Notes under the pieces: model-generated
What the model saw: only the letters and a program-made list of their open reading frames with translations
Databases searched by the model: none
What the model was told of the DNA's origin: nothing
Assembly (NCBI RefSeq): GCF_000243115.2
Contig: NZ_CP007035.1
Coordinates: 1,860,001 to 1,924,000 of the forward strand
Direction: 5' to 3'
DNA: 64,000 nt
DNA from: Niabella soli DSM 19437
GTDB lineage: Bacteria > Bacteroidota > Bacteroidia > Chitinophagales > Chitinophagaceae
Program-made: the position numbers and the translations under genes
Shown here: in pieces, positions 27,058 through 36,302 of the stretch
How the letters are laid out: every line of letters begins with the position of its first letter
How positions within the stretch are numbered: position 1 is the stretch's first letter

Positions 27058-29862
27058 ATGAGATTAAAAAAAGTAACCTTCCTGCTGCTCTTTGCCGTGC
27101 TGCACCAATTCGTCTACGCACAAAACGCTACCATAAAAGGACAATTAACCGATTCTTCCGAGCATAAAAGTTTAAAAAGTACCGTTGTTGCTTTTTTAAG
27201 ATCGAAGGATTCCGTTTTGGCAGCCTATACCCGGGCTAACGAGGAGGGCAGGTTTTCGGTTTCGGGCTTAGATAGTGGAAAGTATATTGCCATGATCACC
27301 CACCCCTATTTTGCAGAGTATTTTGGCAACATTACTTTATCGCCGGGTCAGCACCTTGACATGGGTCTGGTAAACATGCTCTCCAAAATGAAATTGATGG
27401 AAGAAGTGATCGTAAAAGGCAACCGTGCCATGTTTATATCAGGCGATACCACGGTATTTACGGCAGACAGTTTTAAGGTGGCTGAAGGAGCTAATGTAGA
27501 AGAGCTTTTCAGAAAGTTGCCGGGGTTCCAGGTAGATGGGAAAGGGAACATCACGGCATTGGGTAAAAAAGTTGAGCGCCTGCTGGTGGACGGCGAAGAA
27601 TTTTTTGGGGATGATCCCGGCATCGCCAGTAAAAACCTGCGGGCAGATAATGTAAAGGAAGTGCAGGTGTACGAGGGCAAAAGCGACCAGGCAGCCTTTA
27701 CGGGTATCGATGACGGAAAATCGAAACAAACCATTAACCTGAAACTGAAGGATGATAAAAAGAAAGGCTATTTCGGAAAACTGGAAGCCGGCGGCGGGCT
27801 GAACGACAAAAAACTGGGGACCCAAAACACTTTTAGCAATGCCGCAATGATCAACGCCTTTAAAGGGAAACGAAAACTGGCTGCCTATGCAATCATGAGC
27901 AATACGGGCAAATTGAACCTGGATTGGCAGGACCAGCAGAAATACAGCCAGAGCGCGGTAGATGTAAGCATCAATGACGATGGAACCACTGATTACAACT
28001 GGAATGGCGATAATTACAATTTTTCCAATGGCGGAACGCCTACCAACTGGAACCTGGGATTGCAATATAACAATAAATTCAACCAGGATAAGCAGGGCGT
28101 AAACCTGGGCTACCGGTTGGTTAAAATGAACACCCCTTTTAGCCAGCAAACCTATGCCGCTAATTACCTGCCGGATTCCAGTTGGAAAACCAATGAGCAG
28201 CGCAACAATTACAGCACGGTCTTAAAGCAGTCGCTTAACGGAACGTTTGATTATAAAATTGATTCGATGAATTCATTGAAATTGCGCATCAATGGTAATA
28301 CGAATCACACCAATTCCGATTTTGCCTCTTACAATGAATCGGTAACGATGGCAGACCGTATGATCAACTCCAATGCTTCCCATGGCAGCAGCAAAAGCGA
28401 TAACCAGGCTTTAAACACCAATTTGCTTTGGATGCATAAGTTTAAAAAACTATACCGGACCTTATCATTGAATCTGGGCTATTCCTTCTACCAAACCAAT
28501 ACCGACGCACTCTGGTACTCCAACCTTACTTTTTACAGGAACGGCGATTCGTCTTCTTCCAGAATAACAGATCAGAACACTTTAATAAAAAACCATTCTA
28601 ATACCGTCTCGGCCCGCGTGGCTTATACCGAACCATTGGCCAAAGATGTATATATGGAGTTCAGTTATAACTTTAGCAATGCCAACAATACCAATAACAG
28701 GGATGTTTATTCAAAAAACGACCAGTCGCAGGCCTATGACACATTCATCGACAGCCTCAGCAATAATTACAAATACAATATTATGAGTAATATGCCGGGG
28801 CTGAACTTCAGGATGGTCAAGAAAAAGATGAACCTGAGCATCGGAAGCACGGTTGGCATGAATCATTGGGAACAACTGGACCTTACCCAAAACAACACCC
28901 GGTTGTACAATTTTGTAAACTACAACCCCAATGCGCAATTCTCCTATAAGCTTACGCAATCATCGAGAATCAATTTCTATTACAATGGCCGCTCCACCGC
29001 ACCTTCGCTGGATGACCTGCAGCCCATCATCAACAATACCGATCCTTTAAATATCAAAACGGGCAATCCCAATTTAAAACCATCCTTCTCACACAACTTT
29101 AATTTGTATTATAATTCGTTTAAGATGACTACCGAAAGAGGCCTGTTTGCCAGTGTCAACTACGGTATCACGCAAAACGCATTTACGCAGTTCAGCCAGT
29201 TTGTCGATTCCGTGCGACGTTACTACACGGTAAACACCAATGGCGTCTACTATTTCAATGGCAACTTTGACTATCGCTTTAAATTAAAAAAACCGGGGAT
29301 CATATTGGGTGCAGGCCCCAACATCAACCTAAACAACCGGGTTGATTTTGTGATGGACGCTTCCAATAACGCGGTTAAAAATATAACCCGCTCCCGGAAC
29401 TATGGCACCCGCCTGACCATCGGGAAAGAAAAGGCAGATAAATACTATATCTATATTAACCCGAACATCAATTACAACACCAGTGTGGGAACCGTAAGTA
29501 CCAATGCCAACGCCAAATACTGGGCTTACGGGTATAACATCTGGGGGAACTTAAAACTTCCAAAGGATTTTGAATTGTCTACAGAAGTAGATGCCAACTT
29601 CCGCCAGAAAGATCCCCGCTTCCCCTCCAACAATAACTACACGATCTGGAATGGATTTTTCAGCAAAAAGTTTCATAAAAAGGAGTTTGAATTAAAGGGC
29701 AGTGTTTATGATATCCTGAACCAGAACCGTGGTTACAACCGCAATTTCAACAGCTATTCCTTCACCGAAACCTACAACAATACGTTCCGGCGCATGTGGC
29801 TGGTGTCGTTTATATGGAATTTCACAAAAAATCCCGGAGCGCCTGCGGCTCCGGCCAAATAA
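27058..29862 (+). CDS. Outer-membrane beta-barrel receptor (OMP_b-brl_3 type), copy 1
   Basis: A 934-residue TonB-dependent-receptor-like protein of the outer membrane. Signal peptide about 1-22 (ending Val-Tyr-Ala-Gln), a carboxypeptidase-regulatory-like beta domain (about 24-105, ATIKGQLTDSSEHKSLK), a plug region (about 110-230, GDTTVFTADSFKVAEGANVEELFRKLPGF), then a long Asn/Tyr-rich barrel. The last residues form SFIWNFTKN before an Ala/Pro tail. Such proteins move or bind large ligands, but no substrate is evident. The stop codon overlaps the ATG of the next gene, a GLPGLI protein, and the pair is repeated directly downstream, with plug segments nearly identical to the second copy. Confidence 0.88.
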   Translation: MRLKKVTFLLLFAVLHQFVYAQNATIKGQLTDSSEHKSLKSTVVAFLRSKDSVLAAYTRANEEGRFSVSGLDSGKYIAMITHPYFAEYFGNITLSPGQHLDMGLVNMLSKMKLMEEVIVKGNRAMFISGDTTVFTADSFKVAEGANVEELFRKLPGFQVDGKGNITALGKKVERLLVDGEEFFGDDPGIASKNLRADNVKEVQVYEGKSDQAAFTGIDDGKSKQTINLKLKDDKKKGYFGKLEAGGGLNDKKLGTQNTFSNAAMINAFKGKRKLAAYAIMSNTGKLNLDWQDQQKYSQSAVDVSINDDGTTDYNWNGDNYNFSNGGTPTNWNLGLQYNNKFNQDKQGVNLGYRLVKMNTPFSQQTYAANYLPDSSWKTNEQRNNYSTVLKQSLNGTFDYKIDSMNSLKLRINGNTNHTNSDFASYNESVTMADRMINSNASHGSSKSDNQALNTNLLWMHKFKKLYRTLSLNLGYSFYQTNTDALWYSNLTFYRNGDSSSSRITDQNTLIKNHSNTVSARVAYTEPLAKDVYMEFSYNFSNANNTNNRDVYSKNDQSQAYDTFIDSLSNNYKYNIMSNMPGLNFRMVKKKMNLSIGSTVGMNHWEQLDLTQNNTRLYNFVNYNPNAQFSYKLTQSSRINFYYNGRSTAPSLDDLQPIINNTDPLNIKTGNPNLKPSFSHNFNLYYNSFKMTTERGLFASVNYGITQNAFTQFSQFVDSVRRYYTVNTNGVYYFNGNFDYRFKLKKPGIILGAGPNINLNNRVDFVMDASNNAVKNITRSRNYGTRLTIGKEKADKYYIYINPNINYNTSVGTVSTNANAKYWAYGYNIWGNLKLPKDFELSTEVDANFRQKDPRFPSNNNYTIWNGFFSKKFHKKEFELKGSVYDILNQNRGYNRNFNSYSFTETYNNTFRRMWLVSFIWNFTKNPGAPAAPAK

Positions 29863-30635
29863 TGAAGCTCATGATACTACGCAACACTCTTCTGATAACA
29901 CTCCTGCTCCTTTCATTGGGCAGCAGTGCACAAAAATTCATCACCAGCGGTTCCATTACTTACGAAGCACGCACGAACGTCATTAAATCGATTCCCTGGC
30001 TGGATGAGAATGATGATTTTTTCCGGCAGATCAAGGACCAGGTTCCCCAGTTTTCGATGAACTACTATACCTTAAACTTCTCGGATAATAAAACCATTTA
30101 TTCCTTTCTGAAAAATACGGATACAAAGAAAGTGCCCGAATGGTATAAATTCAGCGATGAGGACAATATCTGGTATAATGACTTCGGCACAGGAAAATCT
30201 GTAGATAAAAAAGCGGTCCGGTGGGACGATACCTACCTGATTGCCGGCGATATTCACCCTCAGCAATGGCGGGTATATCCCACCGACAACACCGTCATTG
30301 CAGGTTTCAACTGCAGAAAGGCAAGTACGGTTATTTTCGACAGCGTATATGTATTCGCTTATTATACCGATGAGATCGCCGTAAGCGGCGGGCCAATGGG
30401 GTTAAACGGGCTTCCGGGAATGATCCTGGGTGTAACCATTCCCCGGCTGGCCACCAGTTGGATTGCTACTTCTCTTTCGCTGGATGTGGCGGCCGCATCT
30501 ATCACCCCGCCGGTAAAAGGAGGGAAAAAGAAAACGGTGGAGGAACTAAAAACAACTTTTAACGATTTCAAAAAAAACTGGGGCAAGGAAGAACTAAAGT
30601 ATTTCAACCCCATTTACTGGAGAACATTTTTATAA
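29862..30635 (+). CDS. GLPGLI family secreted protein, copy 1
   Basis: A 257-residue protein with a signal peptide (LLITLLLLSLGSSAQ) and an all-beta fold. The family signature is GLPGMILGVTIPRL near residue 182; GGPMGLNGLPG and the final YWRTFL are shared with the second copy. GLPGLI proteins occur only in Bacteroidota and are usually paired with TonB-type receptors; function unknown. Start and stop overlap (TAATGA), so it is translationally coupled to the receptor gene. ATG 29871 is an alternative start. The preceding in-frame codons from 29796 lie inside the receptor gene and are not used. Confidence 0.88.
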   Translation: MKLMILRNTLLITLLLLSLGSSAQKFITSGSITYEARTNVIKSIPWLDENDDFFRQIKDQVPQFSMNYYTLNFSDNKTIYSFLKNTDTKKVPEWYKFSDEDNIWYNDFGTGKSVDKKAVRWDDTYLIAGDIHPQQWRVYPTDNTVIAGFNCRKASTVIFDSVYVFAYYTDEIAVSGGPMGLNGLPGMILGVTIPRLATSWIATSLSLDVAAASITPPVKGGKKKTVEELKTTFNDFKKNWGKEELKYFNPIYWRTFL

Positions 30636-30648
30636 AATTTTGCTTTTA

Positions 30649-30684
30649 TTACTAACTTTACGTAGTTTTACGTAAAGTTAGTAA
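30649..30684. promoter_or_regulatory. Perfect 16-bp inverted repeat upstream of receptor copy 2
   Basis: The arms TTACTAACTTTACGTA and TACGTAAAGTTAGTAA (30649-30664 and 30669-30684) are perfect and separated by GTTT. They lie 14 bases after the first GLPGLI stop and 57 bases before the next ATG. There is no U-run on either side, and the arms are AT-rich, so an operator or an RNA hairpin is as likely as a terminator. Confidence 0.6.
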
Positions 30685-30741
30685 ATGTAACATTCTAACA
30701 ATTTGCCCGACTTAATAATAAGCACATCATCAAAACCTATC

Positions 30742-33537
30742 ATGAGAATAAAAAAATACGTTCTGCTTGCCGCACTCCTGGGCTTTATTGCCGTATCAAA
30801 AGCACAAAACGGCGGCTCCATAAAGGGCCACCTGGCTGACACCGTGGAGCATAAGGACCTAACCAATACTTTAATAACCGTAATGAACGCCGGCGATTCA
30901 TCACTGGCCGGATTCACCAGAACCGCAAAAGACGGGGCTTTTCAGGTTGCGAACCTGGATACCGGAAGGTACATTATTATGATCACGCATCCTTATTTTG
31001 CCGACATCTTCGAGAATGCTACGCTCGCCGCAGGCGCAACGTCTGATCTAAAAACGATCCATATGCTTTCCAAAATAAAACTGATGGAGGAAGTGGTCGT
31101 AAAGGGAAACCGTTCTATTTTCATGTCGGGCGATACAACAGTTTTCACAGCAGACAGTTTTAAAGTAGCCGAGGGCGCCAATGTAGAAGAACTATTAAAA
31201 AGATTGCCGGGCTTCCAGGTAGATAAAGACGGTAAGATCACTGCCCTGGGTAAAAAAGTGGAACGTGTATTGGTGGATGGGGAAGAATTTTTTGGCAGCG
31301 ATCCGGGAATAGCCACCAAAAATCTTCGTGCTGACAATATCAAAGAAGTGCAGGTATATGACGGCAAAAGCGATCAGGCCGCTTTCACGGGCATTGATGA
31401 CGGCAAGAGCAAGCAAACACTGAATCTTAAGTTGAAGGAGGATAAGAAAAAAGGATATTTCGGGAAAATTGAAGTAGGAGGAGGACTAAAAGACAAATCG
31501 GAAATTGGCGGAGATAATAAGTTCAACAATTCCATTATGCTAAATGCCTTTAAAGCAAAACGCAAAATTGCGGCCTACGGCATCATGAGCAACACCGGCA
31601 TGCTAAACCTGAACTGGGAAGACCAGGAGAAATACGGTGGCGAAAATGAGAATATGCAGGTATCGGACGATGGAAGCGCTATAATGTATTTTGGTGGCGG
31701 CGGCAACCGAAGCGATGGCATCCCCACGAACTGGAATGCCGGCTTCCATTACAGTAATAAATTCGACGCAGACCAGTACAGTCTTAACGCCGGGTACAAA
31801 TTTGTAAAGATCAATGCCCCGGCTTATATACGCACCAATTCGATCCAGTTTACCCCCGACTCCACCTGGAAAAACAACTCCGTCAACAATAATTTCAGTT
31901 CCGATATCCGTCACCGCATGAACCTGATGATAGAAGACAAGATCGACTCAATGAATACCGTCAGGATAAGAGCAACCGGAAACAAAGGATTATTAAAAAC
32001 CGAAGGGGATTTGTATACGGAAAACCTGACGCAGGATGGACGATTTATTACCCGGAGCGACGCGCGCAATTCGAATGAAACCAACAATGGTGGCGTAGAT
32101 GCAAATGTATTGTGGATGCATAAATTCAAAAAGCAATACCGTACATTTTCAGCCACGGCCGGCATTAATTACAGCAATTCAGATAATAAAGGGCACCAGT
32201 ATTCCAAGGCGGAATTCTATAAAACACTTGGAGCAATACCGGATTCAATAGCTGTTATTGACCAGCAACGCACTAATAACAATGAATCAAAATCAGTGAA
32301 TGCGCGGGTGGCTTACACGGAACCTATTGTAAAAGATTTTTATCTTGAGTTTAGTTACGCATTTTATAAGAATAACTCCATCCGAAAACGCTTCAGCTAT
32401 GATAAGGGAGGCTCAGGGGATTACGATCAACTCAATCCGCTGTTCAGCAATGACTTTGAGTTTAACAATACCAGCAACGCGCCGGGGCTCAACTTCAGGG
32501 TCAATAAAAAGAAATACAACTATTCATTTGGTACAACCGTTAATTTTAACCAATACCAACGTATCAATCATACGGATGCCAGCAACAGTCTTTATAACTT
32601 CACTAACTACAACCCCCGGGCCAATTTCAATTATAAACTAAAGCCCTCAGAGAGCATCTATGGCGGCTATTCTGGCTATGCCAACGCGCCTTCCCTGGAT
32701 ATGCTGCAGCCCATTATTGACAATACGCAGCAACTCAACCAGCGCGTAGGAAACCCGGATTTAAAACCTTCATTCCAGCACTCTTTCAACCTGGGGTACA
32801 ACTCCTGGAAAATGCTTACGGAACGAAATATGTATTTCTACTCTAACTATTCAATAACCCAGAATGCGTTTGTAAATTTCAATGATTATACCAACCTGGT
32901 ACAGAAATATAAAACCGTAAATGCAAACGGCGTTTCTAATTTTTATCTCTACATGGGCTATGGTTTCAAACTAAAGAAACCCGGTATCCGTATCGATATC
33001 AACCCCGGCTATAATAGCGGCCACAGTATTGAGTTCATCAAAAACGCCGCCAACCCGGACGGTGTTAAAAATAGCACCAGCAGAAGCTCTTACAACTTTG
33101 GCCTCGGCATTCAAAAATCATTTTCAGATCAGAAATACAATATCTGGGTGCGGCCCAATACTTCTTATAACAACACCAAAGCCACTGTAAATACCAGTGT
33201 AAATCAAAAATACTGGTCTTACGGGCTCAATAGCGAACTCCGGGGAAAGATCACCAAAAACTTCGAATTAAGAACCGATGTAAATGGCACGTACCGGCAA
33301 AAGACCCCCGACTTTACGAACAATGTGAACTTCACCATCTGGAACGCCACAGCCATTCAGCGTTTCCATAAAAATGAATTTGAGTTTTGGTTTAGGGTAA
33401 ACGATATCCTCAATCAGAATACGGGTTACAACCGGTACGGCTTTACCGAAACCTACCGCACCGTATTAAAAAGATTTTACCTGTTGTCCTTTATATGGAA
33501 CATAAACAGTAATAAAAGCGCAGCCCCTGCAAAATAA
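30742..33537 (+). CDS. Outer-membrane beta-barrel receptor (OMP_b-brl_3 type), copy 2
   Basis: A 931-residue paralogue of the preceding receptor. Signal peptide about 1-24 (AALLGFIAVSKAQ), regulatory-like domain (SIKGHLADTVEHKDL), plug with GDTTVFTADSFKVAEGANVEELLKRLPGF and GKKVERVLVDGEEFFG, then a Tyr/Asn-rich barrel ending SFIWNINSN. The plug is far more alike between the copies than the extracellular parts of the barrel, as expected if the two copies bind different ligands. An in-frame TTG at 30703 precedes the ATG 30742 that I use, since the latter gives a standard signal peptide. A second GLPGLI gene follows after 12 bases. Confidence 0.88.
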   Translation: MRIKKYVLLAALLGFIAVSKAQNGGSIKGHLADTVEHKDLTNTLITVMNAGDSSLAGFTRTAKDGAFQVANLDTGRYIIMITHPYFADIFENATLAAGATSDLKTIHMLSKIKLMEEVVVKGNRSIFMSGDTTVFTADSFKVAEGANVEELLKRLPGFQVDKDGKITALGKKVERVLVDGEEFFGSDPGIATKNLRADNIKEVQVYDGKSDQAAFTGIDDGKSKQTLNLKLKEDKKKGYFGKIEVGGGLKDKSEIGGDNKFNNSIMLNAFKAKRKIAAYGIMSNTGMLNLNWEDQEKYGGENENMQVSDDGSAIMYFGGGGNRSDGIPTNWNAGFHYSNKFDADQYSLNAGYKFVKINAPAYIRTNSIQFTPDSTWKNNSVNNNFSSDIRHRMNLMIEDKIDSMNTVRIRATGNKGLLKTEGDLYTENLTQDGRFITRSDARNSNETNNGGVDANVLWMHKFKKQYRTFSATAGINYSNSDNKGHQYSKAEFYKTLGAIPDSIAVIDQQRTNNNESKSVNARVAYTEPIVKDFYLEFSYAFYKNNSIRKRFSYDKGGSGDYDQLNPLFSNDFEFNNTSNAPGLNFRVNKKKYNYSFGTTVNFNQYQRINHTDASNSLYNFTNYNPRANFNYKLKPSESIYGGYSGYANAPSLDMLQPIIDNTQQLNQRVGNPDLKPSFQHSFNLGYNSWKMLTERNMYFYSNYSITQNAFVNFNDYTNLVQKYKTVNANGVSNFYLYMGYGFKLKKPGIRIDINPGYNSGHSIEFIKNAANPDGVKNSTSRSSYNFGLGIQKSFSDQKYNIWVRPNTSYNNTKATVNTSVNQKYWSYGLNSELRGKITKNFELRTDVNGTYRQKTPDFTNNVNFTIWNATAIQRFHKNEFEFWFRVNDILNQNTGYNRYGFTETYRTVLKRFYLLSFIWNINSNKSAAPAK

Positions 33538-33549
33538 AATACCAGTACC

Positions 33550-34293
33550 ATGAAGCATTCTATTATTTTCCTTTTGTTCTTCTTCGTAATCGTTGCAACC
33601 AATCACGCACAAAAATTTATTACCAGCGGTACTGTTGAATATGAAGTAAAAACTAATATTAAAAAAGGCCTCGAAGGCGAGGATGATATGTGGAGCAGGG
33701 CCCTCATCGATAAGATACCGGCTTTCACCGTCAACTACTATTCCTATTCCTTTACCGATAACAAAGGGCTCTATAAATTCGACCGCACAGGCGATAAACA
33801 AAAAATCAGCAGTTGGCTTACCGGAGTGGAAGAGGATAACATCTGGTACAATGATTACCAGGCGCATAAATATTCCAACCTCATTACTATCGACAACTAT
33901 AACATCGTTGAAGGCGACGAGAAAAAAATAAAATGGAAGCTAAGCCCTTCCGAAACCACCGTTATAGCCGGTTTCAACTGCCGCAAAGCCAGTGCTATTC
34001 TTTTTGATAGCGTATACGTATTCGCTTATTATACTGAAGAAATACCCATTAGTGGTGGCCCGATGAATATGCATGGGCTTCCGGGATTAATACTGGGATT
34101 AACCATTCCCCGCCTGTACTCCAGTTGGATTGCAACTTCATTGAAACTGGACGTTACAACGCCTGTTGCACCACCGGTAAAGGGTAAAAAGGTTACCGAA
34201 ACCTTTGTTATCAATGCACTAAAAGAATACGGAAAAAGATGGACGGGTGGCGACAAGTTTACCAACAAGCTTATTTGGAGAACGTTTTTATAG
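33550..34293 (+). CDS. GLPGLI family secreted protein, copy 2
   Basis: A 247-residue paralogue of the protein at 29862. Signal peptide about 1-20 (FLLFFFVIVATNHAQ), then KFITSGTVEYEV, NCRKASAILFDSVYVFAYYTEEIP, the signature GLPGLILGLTIPRL and the end IWRTFL. The best-kept stretches are the same as in copy 1 (DNIWYND, AGFNCRKAS, SGGPM). It ends the four-gene receptor unit. The next gene is a GH13 enzyme on the opposite strand, but no direct link between GLPGLI proteins and glucan use is known. Confidence 0.88.
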   Translation: MKHSIIFLLFFFVIVATNHAQKFITSGTVEYEVKTNIKKGLEGEDDMWSRALIDKIPAFTVNYYSYSFTDNKGLYKFDRTGDKQKISSWLTGVEEDNIWYNDYQAHKYSNLITIDNYNIVEGDEKKIKWKLSPSETTVIAGFNCRKASAILFDSVYVFAYYTEEIPISGGPMNMHGLPGLILGLTIPRLYSSWIATSLKLDVTTPVAPPVKGKKVTETFVINALKEYGKRWTGGDKFTNKLIWRTFL

Positions 34294-34361
34294 TTGTCAG
34301 TAGTCAGTTGTTAGTTATCAGCTATTAGTTGGTTTTTGATAATGCAGCGGAAATTGATATC

Positions 34362-36200
34362 CTATTTCGTCAATTCCAATACCCGGTCCGACATCGGAGC
34401 CAATGTAAGAGAGTCTTTAAGTGGGGTAACCTGTCCGGTGACAACATCCCGGGCACTTTGAAATCCGTTCAGCCGTTCTGCAAAACGGTTTAAGGCAATA
34501 GCAGCGGGCATTTTGTTCGTATTCATTGCGCATAGAATCGTTTGCTGTCTGTCGTAACGAAAATAAATATACACCCCATCATACGGCGCAAACTGCATCA
34601 ACTTTCCAGTTGTAAGGGCCGAAGACCTTTTCCTGAAATTAGCTAAGGTTCTGATATAATTAAACAGGATATTCTCTTTTCCCGTTCTTCCTGCAGCCGT
34701 AAATTTATTGACTTTATCTCCTGCCCAGCCGCCGGGAAAATCTTTACGTACCTGCCCGTCATTGGGACTGGTAGTACCTTCCATCAGCACCTCACTTCCA
34801 TAATAAAGTTGTGGAATGCCCCGGCAGGTCAGCAGCCAGGCCAGGGCCAGTTTATATTTGGCCGTATCTTCATTAACAACAGAATAAAAGCGCGGGAGAT
34901 CATGATTATCCAGGAAAATAACTTCACGCGTGGGGTCCTTATAAACAAAATCCTGGGCAAGCGTGGTGTAGACTTTATTTACACCCTCCGTCCAGCCAAA
35001 AGGTTCATTAACCGCAGGAATGATCCCGTAGAACAACAATTGAAAATCTGTTGTGGCCTGCAGGTTGCTTTTAAAAGGAATGGAATAATTGTTCTGACAG
35101 AAATAACTTTGGTTCGGCACGCCGTGCACCCAGGTTTCGCCAAAAATGCTGATCCGGGGGTATTCATCATATAAGGCCTGGTTACAGCGGTTCATAAAGT
35201 TGAGGTCGTTATAAGCGTACGTATCAATGCGCCATCCGTCGATACCAAATTCCTCCACACACCAGAGCGCATGCTGGATCAAAAAATTTTGTACAAAAGG
35301 GTTACTTTGATCCCAATCCGGCATTGAAGGCACGAACCAACCATCCTGCATTATTTTTTTATCGATCTGCGCGCCATGCGGATCAAAGATCGCCTGGTCT
35401 TTATAATTGGTTTGTGTAAATTTTGGCCAGCGGTGAAACCAGGTACTGTCCGGCTGATCCCGGAATAAAACATGTTCCAGGCCGGTATGATTATATACCG
35501 CGTCCTGTATTATTTTCATTCCTTTTAAATGAGCTGCATCAATCAAATCTTTATAGGCCGCGGCTCCGCCGATGCGCGGATCAATTTTATAATGATTGGT
35601 GAACGCATAGCCATGTTCGGTTCTATCGGGCATATCATTTTCTATAACCGGATTTAACCAGATAGCCGTAACACCCAAATCCTTTAAATAATCCAAATGA
35701 TTTTGCACGCCTTTCAGGTCGCCCCCGTGGCGTTCAAAAACAGAGTCGCGGTTAAGCGACTGGTCCCGCATGCCCGGTACGCGATCATTGGAAGGATCGC
35801 CATTACTAAACCGGTCCGGCATGATCAGATATACCAGATCTGCCGAAGTAACACCGTTGGCAAACGTCCTCCCATTACCCGTTCTGCGGCTTTTCAATGG
35901 CCAGTCTGCTGTCGTTTCTCCTATTTTTATTTTAACCGTTCCGGGTTTTGCAACAGGGCTGATCATAAGTTCCAGCACCAGGTAATGCGGGTTCTTAAAT
36001 TTTGATATTTTATTAAGCGTTACGCCGGGATATGCAAGGGTTACGTTTTGGGTTTTTATATCCTGCGCTGCCGCACGCACCAATACTTCCACCTTGTTCC
36101 ACTTCATGTTTATCCACCAGTTGGTTGGGTATAGTTCAAATTGCGCGTTGGCCGTTGTTGCCAAAAACAGCAGTATTAAAAAATAACAGGCTCTTTTCAT
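34362..36200 (-). CDS. Periplasmic GH13 neopullulanase/cyclomaltodextrinase-like enzyme (SusA-like)
   Basis: A 612-residue secreted GH13 enzyme with signal peptide (about 1-19, FLATTANAQ), an N-terminal cyclomaltodextrinase-type beta domain (about 20-120), the barrel with DAVYNHTG (region I), GWRIDTY (nucleophile Asp), IFGETWV (acid Glu) and FLDNHDL (region IV), and a C-terminal beta domain. Related Bacteroides SusA and neopullulanases cut maltodextrins or pullulan in the periplasm to maltose/glucose. A sugar MFS follows 97 bases downstream in the reverse orientation of the map, i.e. upstream on the transcript, so the two may form an operon for import. Exact specificity is not readable. Confidence 0.92.
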   Translation of the reverse strand: MKRACYFLILLFLATTANAQFELYPTNWWINMKWNKVEVLVRAAAQDIKTQNVTLAYPGVTLNKISKFKNPHYLVLELMISPVAKPGTVKIKIGETTADWPLKSRRTGNGRTFANGVTSADLVYLIMPDRFSNGDPSNDRVPGMRDQSLNRDSVFERHGGDLKGVQNHLDYLKDLGVTAIWLNPVIENDMPDRTEHGYAFTNHYKIDPRIGGAAAYKDLIDAAHLKGMKIIQDAVYNHTGLEHVLFRDQPDSTWFHRWPKFTQTNYKDQAIFDPHGAQIDKKIMQDGWFVPSMPDWDQSNPFVQNFLIQHALWCVEEFGIDGWRIDTYAYNDLNFMNRCNQALYDEYPRISIFGETWVHGVPNQSYFCQNNYSIPFKSNLQATTDFQLLFYGIIPAVNEPFGWTEGVNKVYTTLAQDFVYKDPTREVIFLDNHDLPRFYSVVNEDTAKYKLALAWLLTCRGIPQLYYGSEVLMEGTTSPNDGQVRKDFPGGWAGDKVNKFTAAGRTGKENILFNYIRTLANFRKRSSALTTGKLMQFAPYDGVYIYFRYDRQQTILCAMNTNKMPAAIALNRFAERLNGFQSARDVVTGQVTPLKDSLTLAPMSDRVLELTK

Positions 36201-36213
36201 GATAAAAAAATTG

Positions 36214-36302
36214 AAGGATACTAGATACCAGTTTCTGGATACTGGATATTAGTTTCTGGATCGTATCAATCGAGCACCCAGAATCGAGGATCGAGCATCA
36301 AG
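36214..36302. repeat. Word-like repeat (TTTCTGGATACTGGATA / ATCGAGCA)
   Basis: The gap between the MFS and SusA-like genes consists of GATACTAGATACCAGTTTCTGG-type words and AATCGAGGATCGAGCATCAAGCATCG words, similar to 26800-26855. The last bases run into the MFS stop region. Confidence 0.5.

Noticed and set aside
27439-28149. Open frame of 236 codons on the reverse strand
   Set aside because: It lies wholly within receptor copy 1, which has clear domains; no independent support.
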